Positions 26,101-32,598 of a stretch of DNA of 36,146 nucleotides are shown here, one piece after another. Numbering within the stretch: position 1 is the stretch's first letter; every line of letters starts with the position of its first letter. Source of the DNA: Myxococcales bacterium (lineage in GTDB: Bacteria > Myxococcota_A > Polyangia > Polyangiales > Polyangiaceae); contig JACPVJ010000089.1 in assembly GCA_016191785.1 (NCBI GenBank), forward strand, positions 1-36,146. Reading direction: 5' to 3'. The notes beneath the pieces were generated by a model. It was not told the DNA's origin and searched no databases. It saw only the letters and a program-made list of their open reading frames with translations. Made by a program: the position numbers and the translations under genes.

Positions 26101-27791
26101 TCACCACTGCCTCCGGCGAGCCGGGGCGAGCCGCGCTGAACCTGAACGCCGGCAGCGAGCTGCTCGAGCTCGGCGTGAAGCTCGGGTCGAAGAGCGACGC
26201 GGATCCCCTCGCCCTCCGCGTGCGCGCCGATCGCACTTCCCTGCTCGATCTGCTCCGCAAGAAAGAAGGCGAAGCGAGCGCCACGGTCACGGTGGAAGCG
26301 CGCGCGAAGCGCAAGCCCGTGGGGTCGCTGGTACCCAAGCTGACGCGGGATTTCCCCGAGACCGGCGCGAAGGGCACCCTCGACTGGGACATGAAGGCCG
26401 AGGTGGCGCTGGCGTCGAGCGACGGCGTCCGCCGCTTGGCCGAGGCGACGCTGCTCGGTGAGCTCTCGATCAGCAAGGGCAGCGTGCCGCTCCCGAAGAG
26501 CACGCGCCGCTACGAGGGCGTCGAGCTGGCGATCCGCGCTACCGCCGAGGCGCTGCGCATCGACCAGCTGGAGCTGCACGAGTCCGATCGCGAGAAGAAG
26601 GATCGGCGTCTCTCGATCAAGGGCCAGCTGCCGTGGAGTCGCCTGCGCCCCGAGCGCGTCGAGCTGAGCATCGACGCGCAGGACTTCTTGCTCTTTGGCT
26701 CGGACGTGCTGGGCCTGCCCGACGCGCCCCGCGGGGCGCTCACCGCGAAGCTCGAGGTGAGCGGCGACCTTTCACGCCCGCGCCGGCGAATCGACGCCAC
26801 CGTCCACGCGCTGAACGTCTCGATGCCCGATCGCCTCGACAAGGCGCACTGGCCGGAGAAGCCTCACCTGGGCGACGTGCTCTTCCTCGGCGACGAGGGC
26901 GTCGCGATCGGCAAGTTGCCGCGACCCGCACCCAGCGCTCAGGCGCCGCCGCCCCCCTCACCGCCCCCACCGGACCAGCCCGGGGCCGCGGGGACGGACG
27001 TGTTCTTGCACATCCCGAAGCCGATCAAGGTCCAGAAGATGCCCTTCGAGCTGGTGGCGAAGGGCGAGCTCGCGGTGAAGCTGCGACCGGGAAAGAAGCC
27101 GGCAGTCAGCGGGGAGCTGGCGGTGGTCGACGGCTACATGTCGCTCGGCGGGCGCAACCACGCCATGGACCCGCGGCACAAGAGCCGCATCTTCTTCGAC
27201 GCCGAGCACCCGAGCGGCGAGCTGGATCTGTGGGTGCGGCGGGCGCCCCACCCGGTGGTGCTGCAAGACGTGTCGCTGGCCTCGAGCGGGGGCGACGACG
27301 TGCGACTGCACCTGACCGGCCCCATCTCCAAGCCCTTCTCGACGGTCACCGGCGTGGGCAACGCCGACCTCTGGGATCTCTTGCCCGCCCACAACGCCGG
27401 GCGCGTGAAGTTCACGTCGCAGCCCGATCTGCCCGCCACGGCGGCGGTGCAGGTGCCGCGCGAGTACGACGTGGTGCTGCTCTCGTACATGGCGGCCAAC
27501 TTGCCCCACAACCTGTTCCTGAGTCGGATCAACGCCTGGGCCGACCCCTACGACGATCGCGCTGCCTACGGCCGAATCCAGCACCTCGAGGCGGACCGCT
27601 ATTCCGAGAGCGGGAAGACGCGGATCCGCGCCGCGGCGCGCCCCCCCACCCTGGGCCAGAGCAGCGCCGAGCTCGAAATTGGGCATCTCTTGGTGAACGG
27701 CCCGCACACCAAGGCCGGCGCCGCGCTGGTCGCGGGCAGTCGGTTGGGCGGCGGCCCGGCCTTGTTCCTCGAGTGGGCCAGCGACGACTGA
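23181..27791 (+). CDS. TamB-like (DUF490) translocation/assembly protein, AsmA-like superfamily
   Basis: This 1536-residue protein has one N-terminal membrane anchor (about 14-34) and then a long beta-rich region of repeating short strands. These are bridge-like proteins that span the periplasm; TamB pairs with the Omp85 protein TamA and takes part in outer-membrane protein or phospholipid delivery. The N-terminus matches the AsmA-like start (QDLLRSRVEQRLSERVDGRV, then GSIELGGLSI). The last 300 residues carry DUF490 features, including GELAVVDGYMSLGGRNHAMD and a glycine- and aromatic-rich end, preceded by a Pro-rich linker near 1255-1270. The TTG at 23181 has GGAGG five bases upstream (23171-23175); GTG 23193 is the alternative. 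No Omp85 gene is adjacent; one is at 2953. Confidence 0.85.
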   Translation: MTDGVRPRRRRLARALRAVGIALAGLIALVSALLGFVHTERGQDLLRSRVEQRLSERVDGRVKIGRLRLALLGSIELGGLSISDAAGKPVIELDSLSVTPSWRELSGGHIVIRQVALAGLRVTVEQDAEGGSNLKRLFKPRPPSPPDPNPKRRRIEVREIALSKIGFSLSRADGSRLEIAELGLDARLDAVPSEKTVDLHVTRLGLGLTRSAEGGPKLQVSELGTQLKVALVQGKGKVALGPIAAKLELRRPNQAPFATPISLGAVELDLEAEQVGATLKKLEAGLALLDSLELRGKKGDAGLEGPQKALVAGLSIDAGKLNSLLGKDLLATNVGVSLGLDGEPGALALDAKISSEGGKLGLTGKLDASKLDQPGYDLTLIATTLATRKLLLGDKAPDVEADKLTLTVKGRGAKKEQIDAEVRLDSGPIRVGKIRIDDVTLRGKLAAGVVTVHELTLHALNQTVKAHGTFVLADKSVDLKVELSGDIGVALAAAKRAGVPVKSNLPAGAVALRKGEFQLQVKGKLDEGLTVTLPEARLSVAGGSVALDGNVTLVRGEPDADGKRALGLDELHTDVTLRNVRLSSLAALRGKKLPGLDGTVSGEIALRGTKREPQADIDLSIRARRTDDASAPGLVVNVKAKGGKREIDARVRIDAVGDRTRRIATLDARVPITVTGRRGLDPSRRLAVKLDLERQTLGDLLALLPPAIAGKVKAPRDTELEAHVDLTGTAAAPQGGIALEAGTRLPLSKARQRVRIDANVAPEGRGSHVTAKVRAFLDDTAPAALSLDADARLGGSPLLPKGAEQVEWTLTGGLAPQELSGLPLPEEKRRELSGTAGLALDLHGNRQDAAGHVELTLAKVKKGETGPLEGKLAVDLESERTRLALDLKAAGLDAVRTRGTLGLAGRGLFRTLREKKAGDSSLDVNVELPRHRLSEWAALRPKLERFLGSVGGVIHLGGTLKAPTAQGEIALDDFTTASGEPGRAALNLNAGSELLELGVKLGSKSDADPLALRVRADRTSLLDLLRKKEGEASATVTVEARAKRKPVGSLVPKLTRDFPETGAKGTLDWDMKAEVALASSDGVRRLAEATLLGELSISKGSVPLPKSTRRYEGVELAIRATAEALRIDQLELHESDREKKDRRLSIKGQLPWSRLRPERVELSIDAQDFLLFGSDVLGLPDAPRGALTAKLEVSGDLSRPRRRIDATVHALNVSMPDRLDKAHWPEKPHLGDVLFLGDEGVAIGKLPRPAPSAQAPPPPSPPPPDQPGAAGTDVFLHIPKPIKVQKMPFELVAKGELAVKLRPGKKPAVSGELAVVDGYMSLGGRNHAMDPRHKSRIFFDAEHPSGELDLWVRRAPHPVVLQDVSLASSGGDDVRLHLTGPISKPFSTVTGVGNADLWDLLPAHNAGRVKFTSQPDLPATAAVQVPREYDVVLLSYMAANLPHNLFLSRINAWADPYDDRAAYGRIQHLEADRYSESGKTRIRAAARPPTLGQSSAELEIGHLLVNGPHTKAGAALVAGSRLGGGPALFLEWASDD

Positions 27792-27813
27792 AGCGCCAAG
27801 CACGGCTCGACGC

Positions 27814-27842
27814 GCGGTCCACGAGTCCGCTAGGCTGACCGC
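27814..27842 (+). promoter_or_regulatory. Inverted repeat enclosing GCTAGGCT upstream of the kinase gene
   Basis: GCGGTC (27814-27819) and GACCGC (27837-27842) form a perfect 6-bp inverted repeat. The spacer ends with GCTAGGCT (27829-27836), a GCTANNNT -10-like element, 27 nt before the kinase ATG. It could be an operator over the kinase promoter. Confidence 0.3.
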
Positions 27843-27863
27843 TGGGGATCGGCGGGCGGGTCG

Positions 27864-29840
27864 ATGGACGACGACGACGACGACGACGACGACTTGAAGA
27901 CGCGACTCGAAGTGGCGTTGCAAGAAAACCGCCTGCTTCGGGCGGCGATCCAGGCCAGCCCCGCGGGCATCCTGGTGGCCACCGCCCCCGACGGGGTGAT
28001 CCGCATCTGCAATCCGGCCGCGCTCGGGATCCGGGGCCGCCCGGCGGCGGAGCTGGTCGACATCCCGATGGAGCTCCACCCGTCGCGCTGGCAGACCTTC
28101 CGCCCCGACGGCTCGATGCTCGCGCCGGAAGAGCTGCCACTGTCGCGTGCGCTCTTGCGCGGTGAAGTGATCGACGGGCAAGAGGTGATCATCCGCAACC
28201 ACGAAGGGCGCGATCGCTGGGTCTTGGGTCACTCGGCGCCGGTCCGCGACGCCGAGGGCCGAATCGTGGCCGCGGTCGTGGTGTTCCCCGACGTCACCGA
28301 GCGCAAGCACGCCGAGCATCGGGCCGAGCGGTTCCTGCGCATGGCCGAGCTCTCGTCGGATCTGATCGGCCTCGCCGCGCCCGACGGCGGCGCGCTCTAC
28401 GTCAACCCCGCCGGGCTGGCGCTGTCCGGCTTCCCCGCCGACACCGACGTCGAGGCCCTGAACGTCCGCGACTTCCACCCCGCCGAGGTCGGCGAGATGC
28501 TCGGGACCGTGGCCTTCCCCGCGGCCATCGCTCACGGCTCGTGGACCGGCGAGAGCACCCTTCTTTCTCGGAGCGGCGAGCAGATCCCGGTCTCGCAGCT
28601 GATCATCGCGCACCGAGACGCGAGCGGTGCGCCCAGCTATTTTTCGACCGTGATGCGCGATCTGCGCCCGTTGCGCTCCCTCGAGGCACAGCTGGCCCAG
28701 AGCCAGCGACTCGAGGCCATCGGTCGGCTCGCGGGCGGCGTGGCTCATGACTTCAACAACCTGTTGACCGTCATCACCAACTACGTCGAGCTGGTGCGCC
28801 GCACGCAAGAGCCGGGAAGTCGAGTCTTCGACGACCTGGGCGAGGTCCAGGAAGCTGCCGAGCGCGCGGCCGCCCTCTGCCGCGGCCTGCTCGGCTTCGC
28901 CCGCCGACAGCCCATCGCCCCCGAGGTGCTCGACCTGAATCGGCTGATCACGGACTTCAGCAAGCTCTTGTCGCGGCTGATCGGCGAGAGCGTCGAGCTC
29001 GTCTTCAACCCGCAGCCTGCTCTGTGGCCGGTCAAGATCGACCGCTCGCAGTTCGAGCAGATCTTGGTCAACCTCGCGGTCAACGCGCGGGACGCCATGC
29101 CCGAGGGCGGGCGGCTGACGATCCAGACGTCGAACGTGAGCTTCACTGCGGACGACGTGAAGGCACGGCCAGAGCTGACCCCGGGCGACTACGTGGGCCT
29201 GCACGTGAGCGACACCGGGGTCGGGATGACCGACGCGGTGAAGAGCCGGGTGTTCGAGCCGTTCTTCTCGACCAAACCCCAGGGCGAGAGCTTCGGCATG
29301 GGGCTCGCCACGGTGCACGGAGCCGTCCGCCAGAACGACGGGCAGGTCTCTTTGCAGAGCGCGCCGGGGCGCGGCACCCGGGTGGAGGTCTGGTTGCCCC
29401 GCTCTCGTGACCCACTCGCGCCCGCCAGCGTGAGGCCGAAGGCCACGCCTGCCGCGGCGGCGGGGCTGGTTCTCCTGGTCGAGGACCGCGCGGACATTCG
29501 CGCGCTGGCCACCCGCATCCTCGAGACCGCCGGGTACGAGGTGGTCGCGGCGAGCTCCGGAGAGGACGCCCTCGCACGCTGGCCCGCAGTGGCGTCGCGC
29601 GTTCGGCTGCTGCTCACGGACATCGTGATGCCCGGCATCAATGGTCGTCAGCTCGCAGCGCGGATCCGCGCCTCGGCCCCCGGGCTGCCGATCTTGCTCA
29701 TGTCCGGCTACGCCGAGCCCGAGGCGGGTGGTGATGCGGCCCTCGGCGAGCGGGTCGAGTTCCTGGCCAAGCCATTCACGCCTTCGGTGCTGCTCGCCAA
29801 GCTCGCGACCCTGCTCGCCGGACGGGGCGATCGCGGCTAG
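27864..29840 (+). CDS. PAS hybrid sensor histidine kinase with receiver domain
   Basis: This 658-residue cytoplasmic two-component protein senses through two PAS domains (about 23-150 and 155-270) and has no membrane span. The histidine kinase core follows, with phospho-accepting His295 in GGVAHDFNN, the N box NLAVNARDAM (403-412), G1 SDTGVGM (449-455) and G2 GMGLATVHG. A C-terminal receiver domain (about 535-655) has acidic Glu540-Asp541, phospho-acceptor Asp586 in LLTDIVMPG, Ser614 and Lys636 in AKPF. Phosphate would pass from His295 to Asp586, and then perhaps to another partner. No separate response regulator is adjacent. The N-terminus is nine Asp residues from a GAC repeat, directly after the ATG. 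The signal is unknown. Confidence 0.92.
   Translation: MDDDDDDDDDLKTRLEVALQENRLLRAAIQASPAGILVATAPDGVIRICNPAALGIRGRPAAELVDIPMELHPSRWQTFRPDGSMLAPEELPLSRALLRGEVIDGQEVIIRNHEGRDRWVLGHSAPVRDAEGRIVAAVVVFPDVTERKHAEHRAERFLRMAELSSDLIGLAAPDGGALYVNPAGLALSGFPADTDVEALNVRDFHPAEVGEMLGTVAFPAAIAHGSWTGESTLLSRSGEQIPVSQLIIAHRDASGAPSYFSTVMRDLRPLRSLEAQLAQSQRLEAIGRLAGGVAHDFNNLLTVITNYVELVRRTQEPGSRVFDDLGEVQEAAERAAALCRGLLGFARRQPIAPEVLDLNRLITDFSKLLSRLIGESVELVFNPQPALWPVKIDRSQFEQILVNLAVNARDAMPEGGRLTIQTSNVSFTADDVKARPELTPGDYVGLHVSDTGVGMTDAVKSRVFEPFFSTKPQGESFGMGLATVHGAVRQNDGQVSLQSAPGRGTRVEVWLPRSRDPLAPASVRPKATPAAAAGLVLLVEDRADIRALATRILETAGYEVVAASSGEDALARWPAVASRVRLLLTDIVMPGINGRQLAARIRASAPGLPILLMSGYAEPEAGGDAALGERVEFLAKPFTPSVLLAKLATLLAGRGDRG
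27867..27893 (+). repeat. (GAC)9 trinucleotide repeat
   Basis: Nine exact GAC units code for Asp2-Asp10 of the kinase immediately after its start codon. Slippage would change length without shifting frame. A shorter (GAC)6 tract occurs in rpoD at 34819-34836. Confidence 0.85.
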
Positions 29841-29843
29841 ACT
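29836..29843 (+). promoter_or_regulatory. Putative -10 element GCTAGACT for the DUF4266 gene
   Basis: GCTAGACT overlaps the kinase stop codon and ends 8 nt before the ATG at 29852. No ribosome-binding site is visible in between, so a leaderless message is possible. Co-transcription with the kinase is the alternative. Confidence 0.35.
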
Positions 29844-29851
29844 CGACCCCG

Positions 29852-30052
29852 ATGTTGCGCGCCTGTGCCCTCGCCCTGCTCGGAGCCAGCCTGGCCGCCT
29901 GCGCCAACGTCGCGCCGTGGGAGCGAAGCAAGCTGGCCCACCCGAGCATGGCCGAGCCCGACGAGAGTCCCGGCCGCGCTCACCTTCTGGCGGTGCAAGA
30001 GGGCGCCGGCGGCGGGGGGGCCACGCTGGCCAGCGGCTGCGGGTGTAACTGA
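29852..30052 (+). CDS. Small DUF4266 lipoprotein
   Basis: This 66-residue lipoprotein has a signal ending LAAC (Cys17). The mature part matches the compact DUF4266 pattern: NVAPWERSKLAHPSM near its start, a His-containing middle (RAHLLAVQEGA) and a Gly-rich tail ending GCGCN. In other genomes DUF4266 genes are usually found with a DUF3570 outer-membrane protein, an ApbE-type flavin transferase and a thioredoxin-like protein. None of those is present here, so this is an orphan copy. It follows the kinase by 11 bp and faces the DUF2723 gene with 4 bp between stops. The function is unknown. Confidence 0.82.
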   Translation: MLRACALALLGASLAACANVAPWERSKLAHPSMAEPDESPGRAHLLAVQEGAGGGGATLASGCGCN

Positions 30053-30056
30053 CGAC

Positions 30057-31886
30057 TCACGGGTTGTAGCCCCCGGGGCTGAAGCTGAGCTGCGGGCCCA
30101 CCGCGGCGTCGATCTCGCGGAACCGAGCCTCGAGCGCGCGGCCCGCGTCGTCGGCGCCGGCGCGCAGCGCGCGGCGGGACGCGTTTTCCATCATCGACGA
30201 GTACGTGAGCAGCACGGTCACGTGCTGCGACGGCCGCGTCACACGTCCCGGAGCGAGCGCGCAGCCCTCGCACTCGGTGCCGTCGGCCATGCCAGCGACC
30301 ACCCGGACGAAGCGCGGCAGATCCGCGGCTGCTGCGGCGTCGTCCGCGTACACCCGGGCGAGCAGCCGTTCGGGCGAGAAGGCGAACCGGAGTCCGAGCT
30401 CGGGAGCTCGCGTCAGCAACGTGGGCGCCACGAAGACGGGCCGGCGCGGCAGCTCGCGCTCGACCAGCTCGTGGGCGCGAGCGAGCGACATGCGCCCCTC
30501 GGGCAAGAGAACGGTAGGGTGGCGAAGCTCGTGCTGCGCCCGTCGAAACGGGCGCGACAGCATCCCCGGGGCGACGACGTCCACGGAAGCGCACTCGCCC
30601 AGGGCTCGGCAGTGGTAGTGCACGGCTCCGGAGTAGAGGTCGCCGCTCACCAGCACCAATGCGCCGTCGGGGACACCGCGCAGCAAGTCCCGCGCGAACG
30701 CCCCGCCGATCGCGTCTCGAGACATGTCCACCCGCGGTGCGAACACCAGGACCGGCAGCGCGGGAACGACGGAGAGCGCCAGCGGCAGCGCGCGCGGCAC
30801 CGGCCAAGACCGCGGCACTCGCCGGGCCGCCGCCGCGACGCCCACGCCGGCCAGGACCGCGATCGGCACCAGAGCCATGGTCGACAGCCGCTCGAACACG
30901 GCGTGGGAGACCTCGCCGTCGACGCTGCCGCGGTAGAGCGCCGCGAGGAGCGGTCCGGGCAACGCCACGGCGACCGAGAGCCCGAGGCAGAGGTCGCGGC
31001 GCTCGCGCAAGAGCGCGAGGACACCCACCACCGCCGAGGCCAGCGCGATCGGTCCGAAACTAGCGAACCACACCAGCACCATGGCTCCCAGGCGCTCGCC
31101 CACTGGCTCACTGGTCGCCGCTCTCGCCCAGCCGAACAGCCCACCCCACTCCGAACGCAAGAGCAGCTCGGCCCACCCGGAGCCGCTGCCGAGATCGCAC
31201 GACGACACGGCCGGCGCTCGGCGGTACGCCAGCCAGAGGAGCCCTTGAGACGCCGCGAACGGGAGCAGCGCGGCCAGCGCCGCCTTCCACCCCGGAGATC
31301 GATGTCGCCGCATCGCGCGGAAGGCCAAGATGGCGACGGCCGGCAGCGCCAGAAGCGCCAGCTCGTGGTGGGCCAGGGCCAGCCCAGCGGTCGCGAACAG
31401 GAGCAGAATGCCGCGACGATCCTCGGCTCGGATGGCGAGCCAGAGCAGCGCGGCAAACAGCGCGTCGTTCAGCGGGAAGGCCTCGGCATACAGCGAGCCG
31501 AAGAGAAAGGTGTTCGCCAGGGATAGCGAGACGGCTGCCGCGACGCCGCCCGCGAGCGACCGAGAGAGCCGCTGTGCCGACAGCGCGACGAAGCCGATGG
31601 CGATGGCGTGGAACGCCGCGCTGGTCAGGTTGACTCGGAACGCGGGGGACCCCACCGGCACGAGCGAGACGAGATGTGCGAGCGCCGTCCAGAGCGGATA
31701 GCCGGGTGCGCGCGGCACGCCCCAGACGTGGGCGGCCGCGGTGAGCTCGGCCGAGTCGCCCATCAGCACGAGCTCGCGGCAAACCCTCGGCAGCGAGACG
31801 CCCAGGCTCCCCGCCGCGGCCAGGGCGAACAACCAGCCCTCGCCGAGTACCGGCTCGGACCCGCGAAGCGGCGGCTCGGCCCTCAT
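30057..31886 (-). CDS. DUF2723 multi-pass membrane protein (GT-C-like glycosyltransferase)
   Basis: This 609-residue membrane protein has about ten hydrophobic spans and a C-terminal soluble part (about 410-609). The family signature lies after the first span: GDSAEL (43-48), with acidic Asp44 and Glu47, and VPRAPGYPLWTALA (57-70), followed by RVNLTSA. DUF2723 proteins are related to GT-C enzymes and to eukaryotic TMEM260, an O-mannosyltransferase, so a lipid-linked sugar donor acting on the periplasmic side is likely. The ATG at 31886 overlaps the preceding gene's stop by 4 nt (ATGA), indicating coupled expression. The soluble tail is not recognised and may bind the acceptor. The substrate is not predictable. 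Confidence 0.82.
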   Translation of the reverse strand: MRAEPPLRGSEPVLGEGWLFALAAAGSLGVSLPRVCRELVLMGDSAELTAAAHVWGVPRAPGYPLWTALAHLVSLVPVGSPAFRVNLTSAAFHAIAIGFVALSAQRLSRSLAGGVAAAVSLSLANTFLFGSLYAEAFPLNDALFAALLWLAIRAEDRRGILLLFATAGLALAHHELALLALPAVAILAFRAMRRHRSPGWKAALAALLPFAASQGLLWLAYRRAPAVSSCDLGSGSGWAELLLRSEWGGLFGWARAATSEPVGERLGAMVLVWFASFGPIALASAVVGVLALLRERRDLCLGLSVAVALPGPLLAALYRGSVDGEVSHAVFERLSTMALVPIAVLAGVGVAAAARRVPRSWPVPRALPLALSVVPALPVLVFAPRVDMSRDAIGGAFARDLLRGVPDGALVLVSGDLYSGAVHYHCRALGECASVDVVAPGMLSRPFRRAQHELRHPTVLLPEGRMSLARAHELVERELPRRPVFVAPTLLTRAPELGLRFAFSPERLLARVYADDAAAAADLPRFVRVVAGMADGTECEGCALAPGRVTRPSQHVTVLLTYSSMMENASRRALRAGADDAGRALEARFREIDAAVGPQLSFSPGGYNP

Positions 31887-32467
31887 CCAGGGGCGCCCGG
31901 CCTCGGCTCCCACTGGCACCAGAACTCGTGACACGCTGCCCCCCGACTGGTGCACGCGCGCTCGCCGGCGCCAGGAAGCACCCGCACGCCGATCTCGTCC
32001 ATGGCGGCGATCATCCAGCCTTGCATCAACAGGCAGTGCGCGGGGTGCATCTCGTCGAACTCGCAGATCCGGAGCAGCGTGCACTCGGGCCGCACGTCGA
32101 CCGCTTCCATCACGCCGCACCCGTCGGTGTACATCCCCCAGATCGGCGTGCAGGCCCGGATCATGGTCTCGGGGTCGGGGCGGACGGCGTACACCCGGAA
32201 GATCGTGGACAGGTCGTGGCGAGCGGACAGATCTCCGATCACCCGGCAGTACTCGAGATCCCCTCGGCCCAGGTGGCGGTCCACGCTGGCGAGCAGGCCG
32301 ACGAACGCCGCGTAGGGCTGGAGCGAGAGGCCGTTCACCGGCTGCGCGAAGACCGCCTGCGCTTCCGGCCCGGCGTCGCGGATCACGCGCGCGAGCCCCG
32401 CGAGCCCGAGCTCGCGCTTGACGTGCCGAGCCGCCCCCAGAAAGGCCATCCCGCGGATTTTCGCCAC
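31883..32467 (-). CDS. TIGR02265-family (DUF2378) protein
   Basis: This 194-residue soluble protein belongs, by pattern, to TIGR02265, a paralogous family nearly restricted to myxobacteria and of unknown function. Features are the N-terminal KIRGMAFLGAARHVKREL, a central helix pair with GLLASVDRHLGRGD, and a C-terminal half with IRACTPIWGMYTDGCG followed by the strand pattern CTLLRICEFDEMHPAHC. The overall layout recalls V4R/heme-NO-binding-like ligand domains, but no heme His can be assigned. I chose the GTG at 32467 because KIRG belongs to the conserved start; the ATG at 32449 is the alternative. A GCTACGAG sequence (32473-32480) precedes it. It is divergent from dnaG and coupled to the DUF2723 gene. 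Confidence 0.68.
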   Translation of the reverse strand: MAKIRGMAFLGAARHVKRELGLAGLARVIRDAGPEAQAVFAQPVNGLSLQPYAAFVGLLASVDRHLGRGDLEYCRVIGDLSARHDLSTIFRVYAVRPDPETMIRACTPIWGMYTDGCGVMEAVDVRPECTLLRICEFDEMHPAHCLLMQGWMIAAMDEIGVRVLPGAGERACTSRGAACHEFWCQWEPRPGAPG

Positions 32468-32551
32468 GGGGGCTCGTAGCTGCCCGAGCCCATGGCTGGC
32501 AAGCCGTCCGTGCGCGGGGCCTCGCGGCACCGCTCTTGCATTCCGACGGGA

Positions 32552-32573
32552 GCGTTCCTTTCCCTTGGAACGC
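32552..32573 (+). promoter_or_regulatory. Perfect 7-bp inverted repeat in the dnaG promoter region
   Basis: GCGTTCC (32552-32558) and GGAACGC (32567-32573) are exact inverted copies with an 8-bp spacer. They overlap a possible -35 TTGGAA (32565-32570), which stands 16 bp before TATGCC (32587-32592). It lies 25 bp before the dnaG GTG. It is a candidate operator for the dnaG-rpoD operon, or for the divergent TIGR02265 gene. Confidence 0.4.
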
Positions 32574-32598
32574 GGCCGATTTGGAGTATGCCTCCGCC

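Noticed and set aside
26958..29318. A 786-codon open frame on the minus strand
   Set aside because: It is antisense to the TamB-like and kinase genes, whose domains are clear; the antisense translation is low in hydrophobic patterning and has no motifs.
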